A stretch of DNA of 64,000 bases from an uncultured Roseburia sp. (GTDB taxonomy: Bacteria; Bacillota; Clostridia; Lachnospirales; Lachnospiraceae): the NCBI GenBank assembly GCA_900550935.1, contig URUD01000004.1, positions 40,547 to 104,546 of the forward strand. The letters run 5' to 3'. Below are positions 1 to 9,429 of the stretch, one piece after another. The notes under the pieces were generated by a model. The model had not been told where the DNA came from, made no database searches, and was given only the letters and a program-made list of their open reading frames with translations. Made by a program: the position numbers and the translations under genes. The first letter of the stretch is position 1; each line of letters starts with the position of its first letter.

Positions 1-1183
1 CATAGAGTCTGTGGTAAGCGCGGAACTCTCCGCCCACATAACCGGTACAACTGATGGAAAGCAGATACTCTCCACCCTGCAGATCCATATTCTGGCGGAA
101 GGTTGCAACGTAGGTCTCGCCCTCTTTTGCCTGTCCGATGCCCACTTTTTCAAACATCGTATTCGTTCCGGTAACCGCAGTTCCCTGCACGGTCTTAAAT
201 GTATAGGTAAAGATCGGATCTAAGATATCTGCATGGAAGCGTACCTTCGATTTGATCTCAAAGGATGTGCCCTTCTGGATGCAGTTCGTATAATTGCCAT
301 ACTCATCGATCAGTGCAAAGTCGATGATCTCTGCCTCTCCGTTGCCATATTCGTTGACGTCTTTATTCAACTGATAGTTGGACTTCCAGAGATTGTTTTC
401 TTTTTCTTCCTGCTCTTTTAACACTGCTCCATTCTGGATCTTATCTGAATTTTTGAGCAGTACCTTTTTATACAGGTTGATCATGTCCTTGGCATTTCCC
501 TCCGCCAGCTTATCGCCCTTGTTGAGTAAGATAACGCGGTCGCAGTACTTTGCTACACTGCTGATGTCATGGCTGACGAATAAGATTGTCTTGCCCTGTT
601 TCTTGAAGTCCTCAAACTTCTTATAACATTTTGCCTGGAAGAACACGTCTCCAACGGAAAGTGCCTCATCCACGATCAGGATCTCCGGGTCGATATTGAT
701 CGCCACTGCAAATGCAAGGCGAACAAACATACCACTGGAGTAGGTTTTACACGGCTGATTGACAAAGTCTCCGATATCGGCAAACTTTAAGATCTCATCG
801 AGCCGCTCGTCCATTTCCTCTTTGGAAAATCCCATCATCATACCGTTTAAATAGACATTTTCTATTCCGGTATATTCCATATTGAATCCTGCGCCGAGTT
901 CAAGCAGCGCGGAAACTCTTCCCTCGATCTCGACGTCACCGCTTGTCGGTGCAAGTACGCCGGTAATGATCTTTAAAATCGTTGATTTCCCGGAGCCATT
1001 GGTTCCGATAATGCCGATCGTCTCCCCTTTTTTGACTTCAAAGGAGACATGATTTAATGCGTGATGTTCTTTAAAACGATTTTTGCGGGCAAGACCCAAT
1101 GCGTCTTTTAACCGGTCTGAAGGCTTGTCATATAATTTGTAAACCTTACAGACATCCTCCACCCTGATTGCTAAATTCTCCAT
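1..1183 (-). CDS. Polysaccharide ABC exporter ATPase, Wzt/TagH type (3' end outside window)
   Basis: This is the nucleotide-binding subunit of an ABC exporter for a lipid-linked surface polysaccharide. Reading the minus strand from the ATG at 1183 gives about 394 residues before the window edge. Walker A GTNGSGKST is at about residues 60-68, the signature YSSGM near 165, and Walker B ILIVDEA follows. After about residue 240 comes a beta-rich extension resembling the glycan-recognising C-terminal domain of Wzt proteins. The gene lies 39 bases downstream of its permease partner and follows rfbA and rfbC, so the cargo is probably a rhamnose-containing glycan (inference). The start has a GGCAGG-like ribosome site. 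The stop is not in the window. Confidence 0.88.
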   Translation of the reverse strand, partial: MENLAIRVEDVCKVYKLYDKPSDRLKDALGLARKNRFKEHHALNHVSFEVKKGETIGIIGTNGSGKSTILKIITGVLAPTSGDVEIEGRVSALLELGAGFNMEYTGIENVYLNGMMMGFSKEEMDERLDEILKFADIGDFVNQPCKTYSSGMFVRLAFAVAINIDPEILIVDEALSVGDVFFQAKCYKKFEDFKKQGKTILFVSHDISSVAKYCDRVILLNKGDKLAEGNAKDMINLYKKVLLKNSDKIQNGAVLKEQEEKENNLWKSNYQLNKDVNEYGNGEAEIIDFALIDEYGNYTNCIQKGTSFEIKSKVRFHADILDPIFTYTFKTVQGTAVTGTNTMFEKVGIGQAKEGETYVATFRQNMDLQGGEYLLSISCTGYVGGEFRAYHRLY

Positions 1184-1222
1184 ATCCTGCCTTTCTGATC
1201 TTTCATTTCTATTTCATCCCTA

Positions 1223-2032
1223 TTACAGCACATCTGCAAAATGTACGCGCAGCCGCTTAAATACGGTCGTTCCAAGCCATAAAATCAGTAATGTGATGAC
1301 CCAGAACCATACAGTCAGCCCCGGATGCTCCCAAAATCCGATCTTGTTGATCAGGGCATCCCGGTAACCTGCTACCACATAATACATAGGATTTAGCTTC
1401 AGAATGGTAAGTGCCCATCCCGGAATATTGGTCATTGACTCAAATGTCCACATGATCGGAGTCGCCCACATCCCGATCTGTAACAGGATGGAAACAACTT
1501 CCTTCATATCTCTGAAAAATACAGTTATCGCGCTTGTCGCATAGATCAATCCTGCCGTCAGTATCACCATGCAGAACGAATAATAAATAATCTGCAGTGT
1601 ATACAGATCCGGCGGATAACCCATCAGGGTAAATACCAACAGCATAAAACACACGAAGAACAGGTGCGTAAACAATGCAGAGATCAGTTTTACCACCGGG
1701 AGTGTCTCAAACTGGAATACGACTTTCTTTACCAGATAGCTGTATTCGATCAGAACTCCGGTTCCGCCGTTCATTGCTTCCTGAAAATAAAACCACGGCA
1801 CAAGACCTCCCATCAGCCAGAGTACAAACGGTACACTGACTCCGGTCCGAAGATCACTCGCTCTCTGGTTCAGTGCCTTTTCAAATACGAACCAGTATAA
1901 CAGCACGGTGATGACCGGCTGCACAAATGCCCAGATCACCCCGAAATAGGAGCCTGCGAACTTCTTCTTGAAATCATTTTTTGCCAGATTGAGGATTAAC
2001 TTGCGGCTGCGCACTCCATTGTGTTTTACCAT
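1223..2032 (-). CDS. Polysaccharide ABC exporter permease, Wzm/TagG type
   Basis: ABC-2 family membrane subunit of the polysaccharide exporter, 269 residues. A short cytoplasmic N-terminus carries the family stretch LAKNDFKKKFAGSYFG, which leads into about six hydrophobic membrane segments, the usual Wzm size. Together with the adjacent ATPase it should flip an undecaprenyl-linked glycan across the membrane. Its start overlaps the end of rfbC by 7 bases, which implies one transcript and coupled translation. The family call is secure; the glycan is inferred from the rhamnose genes beside it. Confidence 0.88.
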   Translation of the reverse strand: MVKHNGVRSRKLILNLAKNDFKKKFAGSYFGVIWAFVQPVITVLLYWFVFEKALNQRASDLRTGVSVPFVLWLMGGLVPWFYFQEAMNGGTGVLIEYSYLVKKVVFQFETLPVVKLISALFTHLFFVCFMLLVFTLMGYPPDLYTLQIIYYSFCMVILTAGLIYATSAITVFFRDMKEVVSILLQIGMWATPIMWTFESMTNIPGWALTILKLNPMYYVVAGYRDALINKIGFWEHPGLTVWFWVITLLILWLGTTVFKRLRVHFADVL

Positions 2033-2610
2033 GTAATTCCTCTCTCTTTACAGTAGGCAGCGATACCGCCATGTACTTTATCCTTATCTGATAAGATCAG
2101 ATCTTTCTCTGTCATTCCTTCCGGCATCGGCCACTCTACGCCGAGATCCTTGTCGTTCCATAAGATACCGCCCTCATCGTTTGGATGATAGAAATCGGTT
2201 ACTTTATAGCAGAACTCTGCGTAATCGGAAAGCACGATAAATCCGTGTGCAAAATTTTTCGGTACAAAGAACTGTTTTTTGTTTTCTGCGGAAAGCACAA
2301 CGCCGTACCATTTTCCAAAGGTTTTAGAACCCTCTCTTAAATCGACTGCCACGTCAAATACTTCTCCGTTTACCACACGGACTAATTTGTCCTGTGGATG
2401 ATTGATCTGGAAATGAAGTCCGCGGAGCACGCCCTTTTTGGATGCAGACTGGTTGTCCTGTACGAACTGGCAGTCAATTCCTGCCTCTGCGAAATCGTTG
2501 TAATTGTAGGTCTCCATGAAATATCCTCTGGCATCTCCAAATACAGCCGGCTCGATCACTTTTAATCCTTCAATCCCATTACAGTTATCTGTTACTTTTA
2601 TTTTTCCCAT
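2026..2610 (-). CDS. rfbC: dTDP-4-dehydrorhamnose 3,5-epimerase
   Basis: Third enzyme of dTDP-L-rhamnose synthesis; it epimerises C3 and C5 of dTDP-4-keto-6-deoxyglucose. It has 194 residues, normal for the cupin-fold family. The conserved block GVLRGLHFQ, containing the catalytic His, lies near residues 60-68, followed by VNGEVFDVAVDLR and FVPKNFAHGF. It sits between rfbA (20 bases upstream) and the exporter permease (7-base overlap). RfbD, the last enzyme of the pathway, lies 7 kb away on the same strand, so the pathway is split by other surface-glycan genes. Confidence 0.95.
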   Translation of the reverse strand: MGKIKVTDNCNGIEGLKVIEPAVFGDARGYFMETYNYNDFAEAGIDCQFVQDNQSASKKGVLRGLHFQINHPQDKLVRVVNGEVFDVAVDLREGSKTFGKWYGVVLSAENKKQFFVPKNFAHGFIVLSDYAEFCYKVTDFYHPNDEGGILWNDKDLGVEWPMPEGMTEKDLILSDKDKVHGGIAAYCKERGITW

Positions 2611-2630
2611 TGTTCTATCTCAACTTTCTC

Positions 2631-3509
2631 TTATAATCCTTCTGCTACTTCCATCAGATATTTACCGTAATCGGTCTTAAGAAGTGGCTGTGCCAGCTTG
2701 ATCAGCTGCCCTTTATCGATAAAGCCTCTCTTGTAGGCGATCTCCTCGATGCAGGAAACATATAATCCCTGTCTCTTCTGGATGGCAGAAACAAAATCTG
2801 CTGCTGCAAGAAGCATGTCATGATTTCCGGTATCTAACCATGCAAATCCTCTTCCCAGTGTCTCTACGCTTAAATTTCCACGATTTAAGTACTCGTTGTT
2901 GACAGAAGTGATCTCAATCTCGCCTCTTGCGGATGGTTTCACATTTTTGGCGATCTCTACAACATCATTGTCATAGAAGTACAGACCAGGTACCGCATAG
3001 TTTGACTTCGGATGCTCCGGTTTTTCCTCGATGGAAAGTGCCTTTCCGTTCTCATCAAATTCTACGACACCGTACTCTCTCGGGTCTCTGACATAATATC
3101 CGAAGATCGTTGCGCCTTTTTCATTTTCGGTACGCTCTGCGGCACTGCGCAGTACTTTGGAGAAGCTCTGACCATAGAAGATGTTGTCTCCTAATACCAG
3201 TGCAACCGCATCATTTCCAATGAACTGCTCTCCGATGATAAACGCATCGGCAAGTCCTCTCGGCTCTGTCTGGATCGCATAAGAAAAGCTCATGCCAAGC
3301 TGGCTTCCATCTCCGAATAAATCCTTGAACACCGGCAGATCTCTCGGGGTAGAGATGATAAGCACCTCGCGGATGCCTGCTAACATCAGTGTGGACAATG
3401 GATAGTAGATCATCGGCTTGTCATATACCGGCATGATCTGTTTTGAAATTGCTTTGGTCAGTGGGTAAAGTCTGGTACCGGAACCTCCGGCAAGTATAAT
3501 TCCCTTCAT
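2631..3509 (-). CDS. rfbA: Glucose-1-phosphate thymidylyltransferase
   Basis: Makes dTDP-glucose from glucose-1-phosphate and dTTP, the first step to dTDP-rhamnose. The nucleotide-binding signature GGSGTRLYPLT is at the very N-terminus and EKPEHPKSNYAVPGLYFYD is in the middle; 292 residues is the usual RmlA size. I start at the ATG at 3509, giving MKGIILAGG, because CGGAGGA lies 7 bases upstream; the ten extra residues from an earlier in-frame ATG would cover that site. It follows rfbB and a hairpin and precedes rfbC. Confidence 0.95.
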   Translation of the reverse strand: MKGIILAGGSGTRLYPLTKAISKQIMPVYDKPMIYYPLSTLMLAGIREVLIISTPRDLPVFKDLFGDGSQLGMSFSYAIQTEPRGLADAFIIGEQFIGNDAVALVLGDNIFYGQSFSKVLRSAAERTENEKGATIFGYYVRDPREYGVVEFDENGKALSIEEKPEHPKSNYAVPGLYFYDNDVVEIAKNVKPSARGEIEITSVNNEYLNRGNLSVETLGRGFAWLDTGNHDMLLAAADFVSAIQKRQGLYVSCIEEIAYKRGFIDKGQLIKLAQPLLKTDYGKYLMEVAEGL

Positions 3510-3614
3510 CTGAAATCCTCCGTTTTGTAAATGATACATGATATCACTTAATTTTTTCTAAACACAGAAGTTAAAATTTTCTTAAATTTTTTCTTCTCTG
3601 ATAAAACGCAAACA

Positions 3615-3643
3615 AGCAGTATCGCCCTATAGACGGTACTGCT
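3615..3643 (-). terminator. Hairpin between rfbB and rfbA
   Basis: The arms AGCAGTATCG and CGGTACTGCT pair over 10 bp with one G-U. On the minus strand the hairpin is followed by a mixed, T-rich stretch, CTTGTTTGCGTTTT, not a pure U run. It could be a partial terminator or a processing hairpin that sets the rfbB to rfbA ratio. Confidence 0.45.
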
Positions 3644-3654
3644 GCCTGCATCGT

Positions 3655-4737
3655 TTATCTGTTCTGATACATATCCTCGTAATATTTCTGGTAATCACCG
3701 CTTGTCACATGTTTCATCCAGTCTTCATGCTCAAAGAACCATGCGATCGTTTTCTTGATACCGTCTTTGAACATTGTCTCCGGCTCCCAGCCAATCTCTG
3801 CTTTGATCTTATCCGGTGCAATGGCATAACGTCTGTCATGTCCTTTTCTATCTTCCACGTATGTGATCAGATCCTTGCTGACAAGTTTTCTTCTCTCATC
3901 GTTTTCCGGAAGCATCTCAAGCAGCGTCTCGATAATAATATTGATAATCTCGATATTCTGTTTTTCGTTGTGTCCGCCTACGTTGTAGGTCTCGCCCAGG
4001 CGTCCTTTTTCCTGTACCATGTCGATCGCTTTCGCATGATCATCCACATACAGCCAGTCACGAACGTTTTTACCATCTCCGTATACCGGAAGTTTTTTGC
4101 CCTGTAATGCGTTGTTGATGATAAGCGGAATTAATTTCTCCGGGAACTGGTACGGTCCGTAGTTGTTGGAACAGTTTGTAATGTTCGCCGGGAATTTGTA
4201 AGTATCAATATAGGCCTTTACCAGCATGTCCGAAGATGCCTTGCTGGCAGAATACGGACTGTGCGGTGCATATGGTGTTGTCTCATAGAAATAAGTTCCG
4301 TCATCCTCTAAGGAACCGTATACCTCATCGGTTGATACATGAAGGAATTTCTTTCCTTCTTTGAAGCTTCCATCCGGCAGCTCCCATGCTGCTTTTGCAC
4401 AGTTTAACATCACTGCGGTTCCAAGCACGTTGGTCTTTACGAAAACTTCCGGATTTTTGATGCTTCGGTCAACATGGCTCTCTGCGGCAAAATGTACCAC
4501 GCGGTCGATGTCGTTTTCTGCGAAAATCTTTGCGATCGCTTCTTTATCTGTGATATCTGCTTTCACAAATGTATAATTGTCTCTGTTTTCAATATCTTTC
4601 AAGTTTTCCAGATTGCCGGCATAGGTCAATACATCTACATTGATGATCCTGATCTCATTATCATATTTGCGAAACATGTAATGAATGTAATTTGAACCGA
4701 TAAATCCGGCTCCCCCTGTTACTAGATATGTTCTCAT
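3655..4737 (-). CDS. rfbB: dTDP-glucose 4,6-dehydratase
   Basis: Second step of dTDP-rhamnose synthesis; an NAD-dependent extended short-chain dehydrogenase that makes dTDP-4-keto-6-deoxyglucose. The TGGAGFIGSNY Rossmann motif is at residues 7-17, the catalytic YSASK is in the middle, and the dehydratase-type STDEVYG precedes it. The start at 4737 (MRTYLVTGG) is chosen because TGGAGG lies 8 bases upstream, giving 360 residues; a 388-residue reading from an earlier ATG has no Shine-Dalgarno site. A promoter-like sequence lies at 4793-4821. Confidence 0.95.
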   Translation of the reverse strand: MRTYLVTGGAGFIGSNYIHYMFRKYDNEIRIINVDVLTYAGNLENLKDIENRDNYTFVKADITDKEAIAKIFAENDIDRVVHFAAESHVDRSIKNPEVFVKTNVLGTAVMLNCAKAAWELPDGSFKEGKKFLHVSTDEVYGSLEDDGTYFYETTPYAPHSPYSASKASSDMLVKAYIDTYKFPANITNCSNNYGPYQFPEKLIPLIINNALQGKKLPVYGDGKNVRDWLYVDDHAKAIDMVQEKGRLGETYNVGGHNEKQNIEIINIIIETLLEMLPENDERRKLVSKDLITYVEDRKGHDRRYAIAPDKIKAEIGWEPETMFKDGIKKTIAWFFEHEDWMKHVTSGDYQKYYEDMYQNR

Positions 4738-4792
4738 TTTAATCCTCCAAATATTTATCGTGGTCTTTTGACCGGGCAAAATATCTTTTGAC

Positions 4793-4821
4793 ATTCTACC
4801 ATATATTTTGCATAAGCACAA
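4793..4821 (-). promoter_or_regulatory. Probable sigma-A promoter of rfbB
   Basis: On the minus strand TTGTGC, 17 bases, then TAGAAT, about 56 bases upstream of the rfbB start. The -10 matches five of six bases and the -35 is weak. It sits just inside and downstream of the 3' end of the preceding gene, so rfbBAC and the exporter could be transcribed apart from it. Confidence 0.5.
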
Positions 4822-4827
4822 GTTTTC

Positions 4828-6819
4828 CTATTTGTTTAAGAAGAAAAATCCCGTTTCACGCTCGTCAAACATATTGTTATACTGAATGCTGTGGTACTCC
4901 TGTATCTCATCCCAATAAGGCGATGCTTCATCATCCAGTTCATAATAGGTTCCGTTTTCGCCCCAGTATCCTCTGGCTGTAATTGCCGGAATGTCATCTC
5001 TCAGGTCTGACAGATAGTTCTGATATCCCGTCATCTCACAGCCTGCTGTCTCTAACACAAGGCTCGACAGATAGTTTGCACTGATCCTGTCCAGATATGC
5101 TTCGTCGATATCATAGTTTGCCCAGATAATAAATGGCACCTTATATCGCTGCATATATTCTTCATCGCTCAGCTGTGACTTTGGTTTTCCGGCGATCCTG
5201 TCATAATAAGAGCTTTCCACTCCCGGTCTGTGATCCCCAAACATCACAATGATCGTTTTTTCGTTTACCTGCGAGAAATAGTCTGTCAGTTCTTCAAATG
5301 CTTCATCTGATTTTTTGATCAGATTCAGATACTGCTCTGTTTCTTTGTATTTTCCCGGTGCATCCTTTAACTGTATCGGCGTGTCAAAATTGCCATAATC
5401 ATAACCACTGTGATTTTGCATGGTAACATTAAATGCAAAGAACGGTTTCTGCCTCGTCTGCTCATAACACTCAATGATCTTCTGGAAGCTGGATGAATCA
5501 GAAATATATTCTCTCACATAGGTTGGGTCTGCAAACGCATCCTGATCCAGAAATGTTTCAAATCCAAGGCTTGTGTATGCGTTTGGACGATTAAATCCAT
5601 TTCTTTTGAATGGATGGATTGCCACATTTCCCTGATAATCCTGCGCCTGCAGTGTTCTGGTCAGAGACGGATATTTTCCTCTGACATACAACTGATAGGG
5701 AATCGTGTTCGGTGGAACAAACGCCATCGTGTTTCCTGTCAGAAATTCAAACTCCGTATTCGCTGTATTTCCGGCAAATACCGATGTATACATATTTCCT
5801 TTTATCGTATTTTCCGTCAGTCCATGGATATATGGCATATTATCCTCTGTCAGTTCCACATTTTCTGCAAGATCTGAAAACGCTTCATTCATAATAGCGA
5901 TAATATTGACATCATCCCTGGAATTTAACCCCTCATTGTATTCCTCTGCTTCTTTCTCATAGGATGCCATCAGACTCTTCACTTCCTCCTCCGAATAGCC
6001 ATCCGGTTCCTCCACCTGCATCTGCTTTACGCTATAAAGAAGTGTCAGCATATTTCCCTGCCTTTTGGATGCAGAATAACGCATTTTAACGCGGACATAA
6101 TCTTTTACGAAATTTGTATGAAAAAATACTCCATAAAAAATCCCCACAGAACAAACTGTAATTGCAAGATATCCTATTCTTGCTTTTTTCCCAAATGTTT
6201 TGTGAGACGGTATCTTGTTTAACATCATCCAAAATAAAAATGCAACATACACGCCATACAGAATACGCCATTTCAAGCTGTAATTATAATTATTTGCTAC
6301 ATTTGCTGCCGTTTTTATTGAGAAAAAGTCTGCCGCCATCAACGACATTCCTCTAAATTCCATAAGATAGATATTCGTCACTCCGAGTGCTGTCAACAGT
6401 ACTGTCAATATCTTAAGGGTTGTACGGGTTCTGTTTACCAACAGAAGCAAAATTGCTCCCATCAAATAAATAATCAGTACATTCGTTATGATCTTTCTTC
6501 TTCCAAAGTCCTTCAGTTCAGAATTACACATGATCTCCAGATTATAAAACAGCAGGACCGGCATTACGATAGCCATAATACCTGCACTTATTTTCTGGTA
6601 TTTCTTACATAACGCTTCCACGCGGTGTTCCAAAAGCAGCCAGACAAACAACGACGTCCATGCAGTCATCTGAAACAAGCGTTCCCACAGGATTGCTCCA
6701 TCCTTCTGATAAAATTTTCTCTGTACAAACAAAAACAACACGACAAATACGATGATGCACGGAACAATCTTCGTATCGTCTTTCTTTTCTAACTGTATCT
6801 TTTTCCTCTCGTACTCCAT
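4828..6819 (-). CDS. LTA synthase-like membrane sulfatase-fold phosphotransferase
   Basis: Extracytoplasmic alkaline-phosphatase-superfamily enzyme of the LtaS/phosphoglycerol transferase kind, 663 residues. About five to six membrane segments fill the first 230 residues. The outer catalytic domain then begins at NIIAIMNEAFSDL (first metal ligand region). GNTANTEFEFLTG would hold the catalytic Thr, and MFGDHRPG is the late metal-binding motif. It probably transfers a glycerol-phosphate-like group to a surface glycan or lipid. I prefer the ATG at 6819; a TTG at 6831 starts right after the upstream stop. Neither has a clear ribosome site, which suggests translational coupling to the upstream glycosyltransferase. 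Confidence 0.8.
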   Translation of the reverse strand: MEYERKKIQLEKKDDTKIVPCIIVFVVLFLFVQRKFYQKDGAILWERLFQMTAWTSLFVWLLLEHRVEALCKKYQKISAGIMAIVMPVLLFYNLEIMCNSELKDFGRRKIITNVLIIYLMGAILLLLVNRTRTTLKILTVLLTALGVTNIYLMEFRGMSLMAADFFSIKTAANVANNYNYSLKWRILYGVYVAFLFWMMLNKIPSHKTFGKKARIGYLAITVCSVGIFYGVFFHTNFVKDYVRVKMRYSASKRQGNMLTLLYSVKQMQVEEPDGYSEEEVKSLMASYEKEAEEYNEGLNSRDDVNIIAIMNEAFSDLAENVELTEDNMPYIHGLTENTIKGNMYTSVFAGNTANTEFEFLTGNTMAFVPPNTIPYQLYVRGKYPSLTRTLQAQDYQGNVAIHPFKRNGFNRPNAYTSLGFETFLDQDAFADPTYVREYISDSSSFQKIIECYEQTRQKPFFAFNVTMQNHSGYDYGNFDTPIQLKDAPGKYKETEQYLNLIKKSDEAFEELTDYFSQVNEKTIIVMFGDHRPGVESSYYDRIAGKPKSQLSDEEYMQRYKVPFIIWANYDIDEAYLDRISANYLSSLVLETAGCEMTGYQNYLSDLRDDIPAITARGYWGENGTYYELDDEASPYWDEIQEYHSIQYNNMFDERETGFFFLNK

Positions 6820-6831
6820 TTTTATTACCAA

Positions 6832-7806
6832 CTAACTCTTTTCTGATATACTCTGATTTCTGGATAGTCTCTGTTTCTCTGTATCTGCTTCCCTTGCAAT
6901 ATAGATTGGGCGACGCTTTACTTCCAGATATGTCTTGGACAGATAAATGCCCAAAATTCCAATGCTAAGGAGTTGTAATCCACCGATCAGGATCACAATG
7001 CACGCCATGGACGGCCATCCTGCTACCGAGCCGCCAAACGTGAGCTGTCTGATGATAATAAATAAGATTGCAATAACAGATACACCGCACATTGCCGCTC
7101 CAAGCACGGAAGCAATATACAAAGGCATTGAAGAAAATGCAACGATACCATCCAGTGAATACTGGAACAGTTTCCAGAAAGACCACTTGGTCTCTCCTGC
7201 GACACGCTCTACATTTTCAAATTCCAGCCATTTAGTCTTAAATCCTACCCAGCCAAACAACCCTTTCGAAAAGCGATTATACTCGCCCATTGCAAGGAGT
7301 GCATCCACATACGCCCTGCTCATCAGACGGTAATCTCTGGCTCCGTCCATCAATTCTACGTCACTGATCTTATTCATAATATGATAAAACCGTCTTGCAA
7401 AGAAGGAACGGATCGGCGGTTCGCCTTTTCTGGTCACACGTCTGGTCGCGGCCGAATCATATCCTTCTTCCGTCACTGCATGATACATCTCCGGCAAAAG
7501 AGAAGGCGGGTCCTGCAGATCCGCATCCATGATTGCCACATAATCACCCGAAGCATGGGATAAACCGGCATAGATTGCTGCTTCTTTTCCAAAGTTTCTG
7601 GAAAAGGAAACATAATGTACCTTTTCATCTTTCGCTTTTAACTCGTGAATACACTCCAATGTCTTATCTTTGGAACCATCATCGATAAAGAGGTATTCAA
7701 ACGCAACTTCTTTCATCTCCGCTGCTACACGCTCCATCTCCTCATAAAAAAAATGAAGGGACTGCTCCTCGTTGTAGCACGGAACGATCACTGTTATCTT
7801 GTTCAT
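6832..7806 (-). CDS. Family 2 glycosyltransferase, GtrB/DPM1-like
   Basis: Membrane-attached GT-A enzyme that loads a sugar onto polyprenyl phosphate, 324 residues. ITVIVPCYNEE opens the protein, and the metal-binding DADLQDP is at about residues 94-100. The family stretch RDYRLMSR is near 160, and two C-terminal membrane helices at about 230-255 and 265-290 are typical of GtrB/CsbB. It ends where the LTA-synthase-like gene starts and lies 3 bases after a GtrII-like membrane glycosyltransferase. The three probably form one surface-glycan decoration pathway; the flippase (GtrA) is not adjacent. Confidence 0.85.
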   Translation of the reverse strand: MNKITVIVPCYNEEQSLHFFYEEMERVAAEMKEVAFEYLFIDDGSKDKTLECIHELKAKDEKVHYVSFSRNFGKEAAIYAGLSHASGDYVAIMDADLQDPPSLLPEMYHAVTEEGYDSAATRRVTRKGEPPIRSFFARRFYHIMNKISDVELMDGARDYRLMSRAYVDALLAMGEYNRFSKGLFGWVGFKTKWLEFENVERVAGETKWSFWKLFQYSLDGIVAFSSMPLYIASVLGAAMCGVSVIAILFIIIRQLTFGGSVAGWPSMACIVILIGGLQLLSIGILGIYLSKTYLEVKRRPIYIAREADTEKQRLSRNQSISEKS

Positions 7807-7809
7807 ACT

Positions 7810-9411
7810 CTACCACCAATCTATATCTGTTCTTTCTTCCGGTTCTGACAGTTTCACCACGATCAGGTCATCTGTCTTCAAAACCGATCCCTCTGCCGGA
7901 AAGATCTCCATATTTTCGGCAAGTTCTGTTGCTTTCTTCGTCAACGGTTCTGACGTATCTTCTTTTAGTGTCACTCCCTCATATGCCTTAAGGAAGCCCT
8001 GAATGCGGTGTGTTGCCCCGGTTGCATTTTCTCTGCTGTAATCCCACTCAAAGAATGACCAGCCATACATCTCACTCCTTCTGGCATACCATGGAAGCTG
8101 CGGTTTCTGATATCCTACAAACAATACCGGAAGTTCTGTCATATCATCTCCGCAGGTCTCTTTTAACGCATCTGTGACCTGCTCTGCGAGCTTTGTATCG
8201 TGTTCGTAACGTAACCGGTCCGCTTCATGCAACCTCAGATTATATCCTATCTGCATACAGATTGCAACAATACCAAGTATTTTTATTGCATTTTCCGCCC
8301 ACTTTTTTGCATTTCCATACTCGCAGAGCACCATCACACTAAACATTGCCAGAAAGGCAGATGCGACCGGAAGTGCAAACTGCGTTCTTGTCACAAGCAT
8401 TGCCCCCGCATACAGCGTCATCAAAAACGGCGAAGCATACAAAAGCAGCATTGCAAGCACAAAAAGGATCTGCTTCTTTTTCTCGCGAAAGACACCTTTT
8501 TTTATCAGGATCACCACTGCAGCGATCCCAAATACGATGCCTGCCGTATAGAATGAGAAATTCCTAGGGCCAAAAGTTTTTAACTGATTTCTTATGACAC
8601 GCAGTACATTCTTAATACATTCTGCAATAGGTTCTACACCCCAGTTGCTCTGATTTTCCATGTAATCGCCTGCCGCCATGAACCAGGTATTGGCAATCAC
8701 CATATAGATCACATAAGATGCCACAAAATGTCCTGCCAGAAAAACGACTCCACCCAGAAGTCCTTTTTTCGGCTGTTCCTGTGCCGTCCGCAGCAGATAC
8801 AAAAGAAAAAATGCCACACAGAGTGTAATATAAAATACCGCGATCGCCTGATACGATGCCAGCCCTATTACTAAAAATACCACGGAAACCACTGCCGCAG
8901 GCACGTTTCTTTTCCAGTTTGTCTTCCATCCGCCAAGCTCAAAACAGATATGGCATATCCAGATTGCCGCGATCACAAGTAGAAGCATTGCCAATGCGAT
9001 CTCTGCCTGCTGCATAGAAAAATAAAACTGAAAGCTCCAGATATTAGAGGTTGCATACAAAAGCAGAAACAGCCAATACGGATATCTTCTATCTTCGCCG
9101 GAAAAATGATAGCAGCCAAAGGTCACTAAAACACTTCCTGCAAAGAAAAAAAGAAGCATCAGCACACCGCTTTTTACCGTCTGCTGTACCATAAGTCCAA
9201 GCAGTCGTTTCAACAGTACAAGCCCATACCGCCCGATATAGAGCCAGCCTAGTGTACTTCCCGGTGCATTGATGAATTCTTCCGTGTCAATCCTGATATT
9301 TCCGTTAAATGCCTGAAAACCAAAACAGATGAAGACAGCCACCGCCGCCAAAAGAATAAGTTTTGCATACTGTTTAAAAAACCGCTTCCCTTCCTGCATG
9401 GTCTGTTTCAT
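7810..9411 (-). CDS. Multi-pass membrane glucosyltransferase, GtrII-like
   Basis: 533 residues with about eleven hydrophobic segments. One large loop around residues 35-65 contains DTEEFINAPG, resembling the acidic extracytoplasmic loop of phage-type GtrII/GtrC glucosyltransferases. Such proteins take a sugar from polyprenyl-phosphate-sugar and attach it to a glycan outside the cell. A soluble tail of about 130 residues ends the protein. Its place directly before the GtrB-like gene (3 bases) supports this role. The family call is based on topology and context, so the exact acceptor is unknown. Confidence 0.65.
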   Translation of the reverse strand: MKQTMQEGKRFFKQYAKLILLAAVAVFICFGFQAFNGNIRIDTEEFINAPGSTLGWLYIGRYGLVLLKRLLGLMVQQTVKSGVLMLLFFFAGSVLVTFGCYHFSGEDRRYPYWLFLLLYATSNIWSFQFYFSMQQAEIALAMLLLVIAAIWICHICFELGGWKTNWKRNVPAAVVSVVFLVIGLASYQAIAVFYITLCVAFFLLYLLRTAQEQPKKGLLGGVVFLAGHFVASYVIYMVIANTWFMAAGDYMENQSNWGVEPIAECIKNVLRVIRNQLKTFGPRNFSFYTAGIVFGIAAVVILIKKGVFREKKKQILFVLAMLLLYASPFLMTLYAGAMLVTRTQFALPVASAFLAMFSVMVLCEYGNAKKWAENAIKILGIVAICMQIGYNLRLHEADRLRYEHDTKLAEQVTDALKETCGDDMTELPVLFVGYQKPQLPWYARRSEMYGWSFFEWDYSRENATGATHRIQGFLKAYEGVTLKEDTSEPLTKKATELAENMEIFPAEGSVLKTDDLIVVKLSEPEERTDIDWW

Positions 9412-9429
9412 CTGTTTTAAATTCCTTCC